Shown piece after piece: positions 9,271 to 17,499 of a stretch of DNA of 64,000 nucleotides. Made by a program: the position numbers and the translations under genes. The notes under the pieces were generated by a model. The model made no database searches. It saw only the letters and a list, made by a program, of their open reading frames with translations, and was not told the origin of the DNA. Each line of letters opens with the position of its first letter. Positions within the stretch are counted from its first letter, which is position 1. The DNA comes from Pyrococcus sp. ST04 (GTDB taxonomy: Archaea; Methanobacteriota_B; Thermococci; Thermococcales; Thermococcaceae): NCBI RefSeq assembly GCF_000263735.1, contig NC_017946.1, positions 1,219,348 through 1,283,347 of the forward strand. Reading direction: 5' to 3'.

Positions 9271-9747
9271 TTGGTAAAAGTAAAGGTCATGAGGCCAATA
9301 TTTAAGCCGAATGAAAACATAAAAGTTGAATCTAGGTTCATACTTTATCCATATTGGATATTTCACCTTCGTTTATTTTACAAACGTATAGGAATGAAGG
9401 ACAGAACCTTTGATTACTTCGCCTACATAGACGCATACCGGTATGGGGCGGAAAGAGGAGATGGCTTTATAGATGTTGAAGAGTGGGATGTTGATGAAAG
9501 ACTTCTCATGGATTACCTAGTAGATTTTGAAGAAGCAAAGCAAAAGGCAATAGAGAGTGCAATAATCTGGGGAAACTCTCGAGTAATATCCTGGTGGTAT
9601 CCCAGGGTAGAGGTAGTTCGATGGGAGAAAGCCTACAAAGTGTTCTGGATAACTGAGAACAAAATAATCGACAGCTTAACTGGAGATGAGTACGACGTAG
9701 AGGTTCTCAGAAAAGTATATAAATCTACGAATAATAACCCTAAATAG
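9271..9747 (+). CDS. Hypothetical protein, basic-aromatic N-terminus
   Basis: 158-residue protein I do not recognise. The TTG start is supported by GGAGGTGA seven bases upstream. It has no signal peptide or membrane helix. It is rich in Trp and Tyr ([35 protein letters not shown]) and the C-terminus contains DSLTGDEYD, like a short beta-rich domain. It is the first of three short plus-strand genes ahead of a molybdopterin oxidoreductase, but 28 bases and a new ribosome site separate it from the next gene, so any functional link is uncertain. Confidence 0.7.
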   Translation: MVKVKVMRPIFKPNENIKVESRFILYPYWIFHLRLFYKRIGMKDRTFDYFAYIDAYRYGAERGDGFIDVEEWDVDERLLMDYLVDFEEAKQKAIESAIIWGNSRVISWWYPRVEVVRWEKAYKVFWITENKIIDSLTGDEYDVEVLRKVYKSTNNNPK

Positions 9748-9775
9748 TCAGAAAATCGAACTTAAGGTGAACGAA

Positions 9776-10054
9776 ATGGCAACTATTGGATTTGCAAAAA
9801 TAGATGGAGGTCCCGAGGAGGCTCTAGATTTCATTCTAAAGGAATTAAAGGAGAGAGGATTTGAAATTGAGTTTTATAGACACCACTGGGCCGGAGACAT
9901 GCCATTTGGATTGGTTATAGCCGAAACAAACAAGGGAAAGGTTGCAATAAGATGGTACTTGGGAAATGGCTTCTCCTTTAAACTTGAAGAGGTCAGCGAA
10001 GATGCATTCGAGGACTTCATAGATGAAACTCTCGACTATATTGGGGGTGATTAA
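9776..10054 (+). CDS. Hypothetical protein (92 residues)
   Basis: Small soluble acidic protein of unknown function. The ATG at 9776 is preferred to the GTG at 9767 because AAGGTGA lies five bases before it. Predicted alpha/beta content: an N-terminal strand (ATIGFAKI), a helix (EEALDFILKELKERG), strands around FEIEFYRHHW and GKVAIRWYLG, and an acidic C-terminal helix (EDAFEDFIDETLDYI). It ends directly against the next start (TAA-ATG), so it is co-translated with the CxxC protein and probably the oxidoreductase beyond it. Confidence 0.75.
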   Translation: MATIGFAKIDGGPEEALDFILKELKERGFEIEFYRHHWAGDMPFGLVIAETNKGKVAIRWYLGNGFSFKLEEVSEDAFEDFIDETLDYIGGD

Positions 10055-10321
10055 ATGGAGAAACTTGAAAAGGCAATTCAGGAATTTAACAGACTCCATG
10101 GATCAGAAGCTCAGGCTAGAGTAATCAAAATCGAAGAGAATGAAGTTCTAATAGAGTTCCAAGGTACATTTTGCAAAACCTGCGGTCTTTATGACTACTT
10201 TGAGGACATAACCTGGGAAGCAATCGATCTGGGCTTAAAGATAAAACCCGTTGAAATCGTCGAGAGCGAAGAAGACTTTGAAGAGGGAAGATATGTAGTT
10301 AGATATAAAATTGAACAGTAA
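10055..10321 (+). CDS. Small CxxC protein upstream of a molybdopterin oxidoreductase
   Basis: 88-residue soluble acidic protein. One CKTC motif in FCKTCGLYDYFED is the only cysteine pair, placed after a beta hairpin (ARVIKIEENEVLIEFQG); such a motif could be redox active or half of a metal site in a dimer. The C-terminus is strongly acidic. It begins immediately after the preceding gene with GGGGGTGA as ribosome site, and is followed 21 bases later by the oxidoreductase, so a role in its maturation or electron transfer is possible but unproven. Confidence 0.75.
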   Translation: MEKLEKAIQEFNRLHGSEAQARVIKIEENEVLIEFQGTFCKTCGLYDYFEDITWEAIDLGLKIKPVEIVESEEDFEEGRYVVRYKIEQ

Positions 10322-10342
10322 GTTCCCATATTGGTGTTGTGA

Positions 10343-12271
10343 ATGGTGTTTTCAGCATGCATGAGAGACTGTTACGATACATGCTCAATAATCTCTGAAT
10401 TCAAAGAAGGAAAGCTGACAGTTAAGGGAAATCCGAATCACCCAATAACTAGAGGATTTTTGTGCCCAAAAGGAGCCCTTCTTCCAAAGTGGTTTCATTC
10501 AAGGGACAGACTTAAGGCTCCTCTAGTTCTCGAAGGTAAGAGGGGATCTAGAGAGTTTAAGCAGGTATCTTGGAACACCGCCCTAAATATGATTGCAGAA
10601 AAAATTGAAGAAGCAATTAGAGACTATGGGAGTTATAGCGTCTTAGTGTATAAATATGCAGGGGATAGAGGCGTTGTAAGCTATTACTACCCTATGAGAC
10701 TATTCCACTACCTTAATGCTTCGACTATTGAAGGAGGGATATGCGACAGAGCCGGCCAAGAGGCCCTTAAAGATGTATATGGAACTGCCGTTGGACTTGA
10801 TCCAGAGGATTTGAGAAATCACAAATTGATAGTATATTGGGGAATAAACGCATTCTGGACAAACTTACACGGCTTCATGCTAGCAAAAAAGCATAATCTT
10901 GAAATATGGACTGTTGACGTTTTAAGAACTGAAACAGCGAAAAGAAGCAATAAGTTTTTCCAAATAAAACCAGATACAGACGTTCTCTTTGCACTAGGAG
11001 TTGCGAAGGTGATAATAGAGGAGGGACTTTATGATGCCAAGTTTATCAAGGAGCATGTCTATGGATTTGAAGAATTCAAGAATTATGTAAAAAGATTATC
11101 ACTTAATTACATAGCCAGTGAAACCGGAATTAGCGTGGAAAAAATTGAAGAGTTTGCAAGAGAATTTGCTGAAAAGAGAGGGATAATACACATTGGCTAT
11201 GGCTTCCAAAGATCCCTTGCGGGAGGAGAGGCAATAAGGGCGATAAGCATTTTGCCCGCCCTTGTTGGACATAAATTCGGGTTTATCTACGACATGAAAA
11301 CCCTCGATAAGAGCTACGCAGAGGGAAAGTTTCTGAGGAAGAAGCCAGAAAACAAAATTCCCCAAATGGAACTGACCGAAGCAATTGAAAGTGGGGCAGT
11401 TAAGTTTCTCTACATTTATAACACGAATCCTCTTGCAAGTTATCCAAACCAGAATAGGCTGAGAAGGGCTATAGAGAAGAATAATGTTTTCGTTGTAACC
11501 CACGATATCTTTCTAACAGATACCGCTCTATACTCAGACATAGTTCTCCCAGCAAACACATTCTTTGAAAGACTGGATATAGTAGATTCATACTATCATC
11601 GGTATGTTCTCCTTAATGAGCCTGTAACTCAAGGACCAGGAAAAAGCAATAGTGAGGTTACGAGACTAATCGCAAAAGCCCTCGGAATAAGGAACAAGTA
11701 CCTCCATGAGAGCGATGAGAGTGTGATAAGAAAGGTACTCAAGGACAATGGAATAAGTTGGGAAGAGCTTAAAAAGAAGGGATTTGTCAAGATTCCAGAA
11801 AAAAAGAGAAGTTGGGAAACGCCAAGTGGAAAGATAGAGTTCTATTCCCAGAGAGCTGTCAAAAGAGGTCTAAGTCCATTCCCAGAATACAGAAAGTTTA
11901 GAGGTAACTTCTCCCTAAGGCTACTAAGTCCTACCTACAGGATGACTATAACGAGTCAATATCACAACACTCATGGACTCATAGATCCAAACCTTTACAT
12001 GAATCCCAAGGATGCAGAGAAAAGAGGAATAAGGAGCGGGGACTTAGTTAAGGTGTTCAACGACAAAGGAGAAATCAAAACACGTGTCAAGATAACTACG
12101 GATGTCCCCGAAGGAGTAGTGGTGTTGTATAAGGCATTCTGGCCTTCAATTTTAGGATGGAACGTTAACTTTCTCACAACGGATGAAAAAGTGGAGAAAT
12201 ACGGAAAGGGTTCAGCGTTCCACTCAACCTGGGTAGAGGTTACTCGATGTAATGAACCTGAGGAAGTGTAG
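10343..12271 (+). CDS. Molybdopterin (probably tungsten) oxidoreductase, DMSO reductase superfamily
   Basis: Cytoplasmic catalytic subunit of 642 residues; no Tat signal. The N-terminal [4Fe-4S] motif is C6, C10, C14 and C41 ([17 protein letters not shown]). The usual metal-ligand region reads [12 protein letters not shown], so Cys134 is the likely Mo/W ligand. The C-terminal molybdopterin dinucleotide-binding domain begins near SPTYRMT and includes [18 protein letters not shown]. It is shorter than and distinct from the formate dehydrogenase at 17500. Substrate unknown: the family includes formate dehydrogenases, thiosulfate/polysulfide reductases and other oxidoreductases, and no electron-transfer subunit lies beside it. 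The 3' end overlaps upp by 32 bases. Confidence 0.85.
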   Translation: MVFSACMRDCYDTCSIISEFKEGKLTVKGNPNHPITRGFLCPKGALLPKWFHSRDRLKAPLVLEGKRGSREFKQVSWNTALNMIAEKIEEAIRDYGSYSVLVYKYAGDRGVVSYYYPMRLFHYLNASTIEGGICDRAGQEALKDVYGTAVGLDPEDLRNHKLIVYWGINAFWTNLHGFMLAKKHNLEIWTVDVLRTETAKRSNKFFQIKPDTDVLFALGVAKVIIEEGLYDAKFIKEHVYGFEEFKNYVKRLSLNYIASETGISVEKIEEFAREFAEKRGIIHIGYGFQRSLAGGEAIRAISILPALVGHKFGFIYDMKTLDKSYAEGKFLRKKPENKIPQMELTEAIESGAVKFLYIYNTNPLASYPNQNRLRRAIEKNNVFVVTHDIFLTDTALYSDIVLPANTFFERLDIVDSYYHRYVLLNEPVTQGPGKSNSEVTRLIAKALGIRNKYLHESDESVIRKVLKDNGISWEELKKKGFVKIPEKKRSWETPSGKIEFYSQRAVKRGLSPFPEYRKFRGNFSLRLLSPTYRMTITSQYHNTHGLIDPNLYMNPKDAEKRGIRSGDLVKVFNDKGEIKTRVKITTDVPEGVVVLYKAFWPSILGWNVNFLTTDEKVEKYGKGSAFHSTWVEVTRCNEPEEV

Positions 12272-12938
12272 TTATCTTCAAGGGCTCTCCAAAAGCTCTA
12301 TCTCCTGCATCTCCAAGGCCTGGAAGGATGTACCCTTTGTCGTCAAGTTCCCTGTCTATCTTGGCTACGAATATCTCAACCTCTGGGAACTTACTCTTTA
12401 TCTTTGTTATCCCTTCAGGGGCTGCCAGAACACCGACTATAATTGTTCTCTTGGGCTCCCCATACTTTTTAACCTCTTCAAGAACTCTTGTCAACGTTGA
12501 ACCAGTAGCTATCATAGGATCTGCAACTATAACAGTATCCTCCGGCTTTATTTGGGGAATTTTGACATAATCCATCTCTATTTCAAATTTTGGAGCCTTT
12601 CCTCTAACTGCAGAAACTATTCCAACTCTTGCATGTTCGAACACTTTTATCAAACCTTCCATGAGAGGTATGGCCGCCCTGAGTACGGTTATTATCACAA
12701 CGTTTCTCCTGTCCTTAATTATTATCCCCTCTGTTTCCTCCAGCGGAGTCTCAACCTTTATCGTTTCAACATCCATAGTCTTAGTTATCTCATAGGCCAT
12801 ATACCTTCCAAGCTTCACCAGTCCCTTTCTAAAGGCTATGCTGTCGGTATTTTTGTCCCTCAGCTGGGTTAGTATTTCCATAATAAACGGGGAGTCCTCG
12901 AACGAGTACACATTTTCCCATCTCTTATCTTCAATCAT
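12240..12938 (-). CDS. upp: Uracil phosphoribosyltransferase
   Basis: 232-residue salvage enzyme making UMP from uracil and PRPP. The PRPP-binding loop [15 protein letters not shown] is at about 136-150; [10 protein letters not shown] and [16 protein letters not shown], the C-terminal uracil-binding region, are intact. The ATG at 12938 is used because GAGGTGA lies five bases before it; the GTG at 12947 is in the same frame. It follows the uracil permease gene directly, so uptake and phosphoribosylation are coupled in one operon. The 3' end overlaps the convergent oxidoreductase gene. Confidence 0.95.
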   Translation of the reverse strand: MIEDKRWENVYSFEDSPFIMEILTQLRDKNTDSIAFRKGLVKLGRYMAYEITKTMDVETIKVETPLEETEGIIIKDRRNVVIITVLRAAIPLMEGLIKVFEHARVGIVSAVRGKAPKFEIEMDYVKIPQIKPEDTVIVADPMIATGSTLTRVLEEVKKYGEPKRTIIVGVLAAPEGITKIKSKFPEVEIFVAKIDRELDDKGYILPGLGDAGDRAFGEPLKITTLPQVHYIE

Positions 12939-12943
12939 TCCAA

Positions 12944-14227
12944 TCACCTCAACACTTGGTCAAGAACTATGGCAGTTATGGCCCCAACCGCCATACCCGA
13001 TTCAAGTATGCTTGCCACTATTTTGGGGAAGTGAGCAAGGAACTCCGGAGGTAGCTGAGGAGCTCCAAGACCTGCTATAAGGGATGCTGCGAGTATGAGT
13101 GTATTTCTATCATCAAGTTCGACCTTTTCCTTAATTAGCCTTAGCCCCGTCACGCTTATCATTCCATAGAGGGCTAAGGTTAGTCCACCGAGAACCGGGG
13201 CAGGCATCGAAGCAAGTATTCCGGCAAATTTTGGAAACATTGCAATAATTATTAGAATAACACCCCCAACTTGAACAACGTACCTACTCGCAACCTTTGT
13301 TAAAGCCACAAGCCCTATGTTTTCTGAATAGCTGGTAGTTCCACAAGCCCCAAGAATTCCCGCAATTGAACAGGCAATTCCTTCACTCATTATTCCTCTG
13401 TTTATGTGGTTATTTGTGATTGGGGCCTCTGCAATGGCAGATATTGCATGGTAATCACCTACGCTTTCTATTATGCTTACCATGAATGCGAAGAGTAGTG
13501 TAACTATGGCCGTCATATCAAACACAGGAGTGCCCCAAGGAAATATTTTAGGAATGCTGACTAGGGGAAGTTCATGAACTAGCTGAAAATTAGTAAGGCC
13601 AAGCGGAATGCTTACTAAATAACCTACGAAGGCTCCTACTATAACAGGCATAGCTCTAAGAGCTCCCTTAGCTTTTAAAGCTACGTATACAGTTGTTCCA
13701 AATGTAATTAGTGCAACTAAAGTTGCTTTTGGTATGCTAGAACCAGAAGGATCGGCATAATAGTTGAAAAAATACTTAACAGCAACATCAGCCAAGGAAA
13801 AGCCTATCAGCATTATAGTTACTCCGGTTACTAGTGGAGTAAAAAGCTTCTTGACTTTCCCCACAATTCCTAGACCTCCAACTAAGGCTTCTATTATTCC
13901 TCCGACTATAAGGGCTCCCTGTGTGGCGGCCATTCCAATGCCCTTCCCAATGCTTATCAATCCAGGAATGAAGGCAAAACTTGATCCTTGGACTATTGGG
14001 TATCGAGAACCAATCGTGGTTTGGAGTAGAGTTGCTATCCCCATAGCCAGTAAGACAGCTTGAATCATTAAAGCTATCTCGTGCTTTGAGAGACCTACTG
14101 CCGTGCCAACAACAAGTGGAACCGTCACTGTGGCTCCAAACATTGCAAGAACGTGCTGAAGGCCAAAGAGAACTGCCTTTTTTGGCTCTACCTTCTCATC
14201 TATTTTAACCCTAACACCTGGACCCAT
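12944..14227 (-). CDS. uraA: Uracil/xanthine permease, NCS2 family
   Basis: Inner membrane nucleobase transporter, 427 residues from the ATG at 14227. The motifs [20 protein letters not shown] at the N-terminus, GSSFAFIPG, and the NCS2 signature region around [17 protein letters not shown] (acidic residues that bind nucleobase) are present, with 12-14 hydrophobic segments. The frame is open to 14308, but the extra 27 residues are amphipathic and lack a ribosome site, whereas AGGCGG precedes the ATG at 14227. It is co-transcribed with upp, so uracil is the probable substrate. Confidence 0.9.
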   Translation of the reverse strand: MGPGVRVKIDEKVEPKKAVLFGLQHVLAMFGATVTVPLVVGTAVGLSKHEIALMIQAVLLAMGIATLLQTTIGSRYPIVQGSSFAFIPGLISIGKGIGMAATQGALIVGGIIEALVGGLGIVGKVKKLFTPLVTGVTIMLIGFSLADVAVKYFFNYYADPSGSSIPKATLVALITFGTTVYVALKAKGALRAMPVIVGAFVGYLVSIPLGLTNFQLVHELPLVSIPKIFPWGTPVFDMTAIVTLLFAFMVSIIESVGDYHAISAIAEAPITNNHINRGIMSEGIACSIAGILGACGTTSYSENIGLVALTKVASRYVVQVGGVILIIIAMFPKFAGILASMPAPVLGGLTLALYGMISVTGLRLIKEKVELDDRNTLILAASLIAGLGAPQLPPEFLAHFPKIVASILESGMAVGAITAIVLDQVLR

Positions 14228-14327
14228 GAAAACCCGCCTAAAGTGTGTCCAAGGCTCCTTAAAAATTTTTAGAAAGATTTTTAACATCAATATCGGGACG
14301 TCGAACATTGGTTGATGTCATTATTAA

Positions 14328-14343
14328 GTAAGTTGGGACTTAC
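14328..14343. promoter_or_regulatory. Perfect inverted repeat in the uraA / 14381 divergent region
   Basis: GTAAGT-TGGG-ACTTAC, six-base perfect arms with a four-base spacer, placed upstream of the uracil operon and just before the TATA-like region (AACTTATTTTAAT) of the divergent gene. It could be an operator for uracil-dependent control; no known regulator motif was recognised. Confidence 0.35.
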
Positions 14344-14380
14344 CAAAACTTATTTTAATTAGAACTCTGAAAAGAGATTC

Positions 14381-14827
14381 ATGCTTTATGAAGAAGAAAT
14401 AAAGAGTAAGGCACTAACGGCTGTTCTTGCACTCAGCATCCTCCCAATGATTATAGCTATATACGCCACTAGGAACATTCCTCAAGCCTCGATTAGCCTT
14501 TCAATAGGATTAATTGTCTTACTTGGATTAACTTGGGATCTAACTGGGATAAGGATAGTCATAACAGACAGGGAAGTAAAAATACGAGGAAGATTGGGGC
14601 TTATAATAAGAAAAACCGTGAGATTGGACGAGGTAGAGGGATACATGGTCGGTCATCACTGGATGGCGTGTCAGCTTAAGGCTAAGGTTCTCCATTTTAC
14701 GCTACCGGCAAAGGGATGCATTGTTCTATTTAGAAGGAAGGGACTGGCTGTATCCTTCTCAACAAATAATCCCGATGAAATTTCGGCGATACTCTCAACC
14801 CTCGGTATACCAAGAAGTAACATATAA
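14381..14827 (+). CDS. Membrane protein with two N-terminal helices and a PH-like domain
   Basis: 148-residue protein. Two membrane segments (about 12-27 and 35-52) are followed by a beta-rich cytoplasmic domain (IVITDREVKIRGRLGLIIRK, VRLDEVEGYMVG, IVLFRRKGLAVSFSTNNPDE) resembling bacterial PH domains (bPH family). The C-terminal LSTLGI helix is typical of that fold. The transcript is probably leaderless: a TATA-like stretch lies about 30 bases upstream and there is no clear ribosome site. Function unknown; no conserved partner nearby apart from thi4 downstream. Confidence 0.7.
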   Translation: MLYEEEIKSKALTAVLALSILPMIIAIYATRNIPQASISLSIGLIVLLGLTWDLTGIRIVITDREVKIRGRLGLIIRKTVRLDEVEGYMVGHHWMACQLKAKVLHFTLPAKGCIVLFRRKGLAVSFSTNNPDEISAILSTLGIPRSNI

Positions 14828-14831
14828 TACC

Positions 14832-14843
14832 TTGTTATAACAA
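14832..14843. promoter_or_regulatory. 12-base perfect palindrome in the thi4 promoter
   Basis: TTGTTATAACAA, located 43-54 bases upstream of the thi4 ATG at the expected TATA-box position. Fifteen bases (14833-14847) recur exactly at 4542-4556 upstream of the ABC exporter operon. It may simply be the TATA element, or an overlapping repressor site. Confidence 0.4.
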
Positions 14844-14885
14844 AGTTTTTAATTGATAAAACTTAGTTTTGGAATGGTGAAGAGC

Positions 14886-15644
14886 ATGCTTAGGGACGTC
14901 ACAATTAGTAGGGCCATAATAGAGAGCTATTTCCATGACCTCCTGTCTAACCTCGAACTTGATGTTGCCATAGTGGGAGCAGGGCCTTCAGGAATGGTTG
15001 CTGCATACTATCTCGCAAAGGGAGGAGCAAAAGTGGCAATATTCGAAAAGAAGCTTTCAATCGGAGGCGGAATTTGGGGAGGTGCAATGGGCTTTAATAA
15101 GATAGTGGTTCAAGAGGACGCTAGAGAAATACTCGATGAGTTTGGGATAAGATATGAGGAATTTGAAAAGGGTTACTATGTCGCGGATGCAATAGAAGTT
15201 GCAAGCACCATAGCCAGCAAAACAGTAAAGGCGGGGGTTAAGATATTCAACATGATAGAGGTTGAAGACTTAGTGGTTAAGGACGGTAAGGTTTCTGGAA
15301 TAGTTATAAACTGGACTCCAGTTCACATGACTGGACTCCATGTTGATCCTCTAACAGTTGAGTCTAAATTCGTTGTTGATTCCACCGGTCATGGAGCCCA
15401 AGTAACACAATACTTACTCAAAAGAGGATTGATTAAAAACATACCCGGCGAAGGGCCTATGTGGGCAGATCAGGGAGAAAAGCTGACTGTTGAGAACACC
15501 AAAGAAGTATTCCCAGGTCTTTATGTTACCGGAATGGCGGCAAATGCCGTTAGTGGAGCCCCAAGAATGGGACCTATCTTTGGAGGAATGTTTCTAAGTG
15601 GCAGGAAGGCTGCAAAAGAAATCCTATCAAAATTGAAAGTTTAA
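14886..15644 (+). CDS. thi4: Thiazole synthase, Thi4 family (sulfide-dependent adenosine diphosphate thiazole synthase)
   Basis: 252-residue enzyme that makes the thiazole precursor of thiamine from NAD and glycine. The dinucleotide motif VGAGPSG is at 30-36, followed by [18 protein letters not shown]. The yeast sulfur-donor cysteine (Cys205) aligns with His152 in TGLHVDP, the signature of archaeal Thi4 enzymes that use free sulfide and iron and act catalytically rather than as suicide enzymes. The ATG at 14886 is chosen because GGTGA lies five bases before it; the frame is open from 14853. Older annotations call this family ribose-1,5-bisphosphate isomerase, a different enzyme. The thiamine transporter genes lie about 4 kb downstream. 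Confidence 0.92.
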   Translation: MLRDVTISRAIIESYFHDLLSNLELDVAIVGAGPSGMVAAYYLAKGGAKVAIFEKKLSIGGGIWGGAMGFNKIVVQEDAREILDEFGIRYEEFEKGYYVADAIEVASTIASKTVKAGVKIFNMIEVEDLVVKDGKVSGIVINWTPVHMTGLHVDPLTVESKFVVDSTGHGAQVTQYLLKRGLIKNIPGEGPMWADQGEKLTVENTKEVFPGLYVTGMAANAVSGAPRMGPIFGGMFLSGRKAAKEILSKLKV

Positions 15645-15769
15645 TGCTTCTTCTCCCTTCATATCTACTTTAATTCTTCAACTGCTTAATTACATAATTA
15701 AAGATAACAAACCTTATATGCAAGTTTTAGCTTGATATAAATTGAAAGTTTAGACTTGAGGTGATGGCC

Positions 15770-16777
15770 ATGGATAAGCTAAAGGTGATTATGGAGAAGG
15801 GAACGGAGAGGCTAAAGAGAGGATTCGCAAAGATGGTTAAGGGCGGAGTTATTATGGATGTAACGAACGCCGAACAGGCAAGGATCGCAGAAGAAGCAGG
15901 AGCAGTTTCAGTAATGGCCCTTCACAAGGTTCCTGCCGACATAAGGAAAGCTGGTGGAGTTGCCAGAATGGCCCCAGTTGAGAAGATTCAGGAGATAATG
16001 GATGCAGTCACGATTCCAGTAATGGCGAAAGTAAGAATAGGACATGAGGCAGAGGCAAGAATCTTAGAGGCCCTCGGAGTTGACATGATAGATGAGAGTG
16101 AGGTTCTAACACCAGCAGATCCATTCTTCCACATATACAAGAAGAAGTTTACCGTGCCATTCGTCTGTGGTGCCAGGAACCTTGGAGAGGCCGTTAGAAG
16201 AATATGGGAAGGGGCGGCGATGATAAGAACTAAGGGTGAGGCAGGAACAGGAAATATAATAGAGGCAGTTAGGCACGTTAGATTAGTTAATGAGAACATA
16301 AGGCTAATCCAAAGAATGACAGATGAAGAAATTTATGGAGTTGCAGAAAAGTTTGCAGAGCCCTATTTGAGACTCGCATTTAGTGTCAAGGAGATAAGCG
16401 GCCTTCCAAAGAGAGTTCTAGAAAATGAGCCCATATATGAGGGCTTCACATATAGGGAGATTGTTGAGGGCCTCTATAAAATACTCCTAGAGATAAAGAA
16501 GCTTGGTAGACTACCAGTAGTTAACTTTGCAGCTGGTGGTGTTGCGACACCTGCAGATGCAGCCCTAATGATGCAGATGGGAATGGATGGAGTCTTTGTC
16601 GGTTCTGGAATATTTAAGAGCTCTAATCCGCCAGCAATGGCGAGGGCAATAGTTGAAGCCGTAAACCACTGGGATGAGCCGGATGTCCTGGCAGAGATAA
16701 GCAGAGAAATTGGAGAGCCCATGAAAGGGCAAGATATAGCGGAACTTGAAGTCAGGATGGAAGAGAGAGGAGTTTGA
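15770..16777 (+). CDS. pdxS: Pyridoxal 5'-phosphate synthase, synthase subunit
   Basis: 335-residue TIM-barrel enzyme making PLP from ribose 5-phosphate, glyceraldehyde 3-phosphate and ammonia delivered by PdxT. Catalytic lysines are K87 (VMAKVRIGH) and K155 ([11 protein letters not shown]), with D30 in MDVTNAEQ. Compared with bacterial PdxS there are about 40 extra residues at roughly 200-240 ([20 protein letters not shown] and beyond) before [19 protein letters not shown]. The ATG at 15770 is chosen because GAGGTGA precedes it; GTG-ATG at 15761 is in frame. An AT-rich promoter (ACCTTATATGC near 15710) precedes the pdxS-pdxT operon. Confidence 0.96.
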   Translation: MDKLKVIMEKGTERLKRGFAKMVKGGVIMDVTNAEQARIAEEAGAVSVMALHKVPADIRKAGGVARMAPVEKIQEIMDAVTIPVMAKVRIGHEAEARILEALGVDMIDESEVLTPADPFFHIYKKKFTVPFVCGARNLGEAVRRIWEGAAMIRTKGEAGTGNIIEAVRHVRLVNENIRLIQRMTDEEIYGVAEKFAEPYLRLAFSVKEISGLPKRVLENEPIYEGFTYREIVEGLYKILLEIKKLGRLPVVNFAAGGVATPADAALMMQMGMDGVFVGSGIFKSSNPPAMARAIVEAVNHWDEPDVLAEISREIGEPMKGQDIAELEVRMEERGV

Positions 16778-16810
16778 CTTTTCTTCCTAATAACTTTTGG
16801 AGGAGTTACC

Positions 16811-17404
16811 ATGGTCAAAATAGGAGTCATAGGGCTTCAGGGAGACGTGAGTGAGCATATAGAGGCAACAAAGAGGGCATTAAAAAGTCTCAGCATTCAG
16901 GGAGAGGTATTCTGGCTAAAGAAGCCAGAGCAATTAGAGGAAGCTGATGGAATAATAATTCCAGGAGGGGAAAGCACCACGATCTCAAGGCTAATGCAGA
17001 AAACTGGACTTTTTAAACCTCTTAAGAGCCTCATAGAAAATGGACTTCCAGTTATGGGAACATGTGCTGGGTTAATAATGCTATCCAAAGACGTTATTGG
17101 AGCAACACCCGAGCAGAAATTTTTGGAGGTTTTAGATGTTAAGGTGAACAGAAACGCTTATGGGAGGCAAGTGGACAGCTTTGAGGCTCCCGTAAGATTG
17201 GCATTTGATGACAAACCATTCATTGGAGTTTTTATAAGAGCCCCAAGGATAGTAGAGCTTCTAAGCGAAAACGTTAAGCCGATAGCATGGCTTAATGATA
17301 GGATAGTAGGGGTCGAAGAAGGGAATATAATTGGCTTAGAGTTTCACCCAGAACTAACGGAAGACACAAGGATTCATGAGTATTTCATTAAAAAGATTGT
17401 TTGA
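16811..17404 (+). CDS. pdxT: Pyridoxal 5'-phosphate synthase, glutaminase subunit
   Basis: 197-residue class I glutamine amidotransferase that hydrolyses glutamine and channels ammonia to PdxS. The catalytic triad is visible: Cys85 in MGTCAGLIML, His179 and Glu181 in EFHPEL. The PGGEST oxyanion segment is at about 51-56. The gene lies 33 bases downstream of pdxS with a GGAG ribosome site, forming the usual two-gene operon. Confidence 0.96.
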   Translation: MVKIGVIGLQGDVSEHIEATKRALKSLSIQGEVFWLKKPEQLEEADGIIIPGGESTTISRLMQKTGLFKPLKSLIENGLPVMGTCAGLIMLSKDVIGATPEQKFLEVLDVKVNRNAYGRQVDSFEAPVRLAFDDKPFIGVFIRAPRIVELLSENVKPIAWLNDRIVGVEEGNIIGLEFHPELTEDTRIHEYFIKKIV

Positions 17405-17428
17405 GGTAGTTTTTCCTCTACATTATTT

Positions 17429-17484
17429 AACATAAATGGGTCAATTTTGGCCAAAAATCTTTATATTTTTAACTTGTTTATGTT
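17429..17484. promoter_or_regulatory. Promoter of the formate dehydrogenase gene with flanking inverted repeat
   Basis: AACATAAA (17429-17436) and TTTATGTT (17477-17484) form perfect eight-base arms around a TATA-like CTTTATATTTTTAA (17459-17472). The right arm lies just before the GGTGGT ribosome site of the GTG-started gene at 17500. The arrangement fits a DNA loop or dimer-binding operator, but AT-rich DNA makes chance repeats likely. Confidence 0.35.
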
Positions 17485-17499
17485 TATTTAGGTGGTGTT

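Noticed and set aside
9776-10321. Formate dehydrogenase accessory proteins FdhD/FdhE
   Set aside because: The two small proteins share no FdhD or FdhE motif; only one CxxC pair is present.
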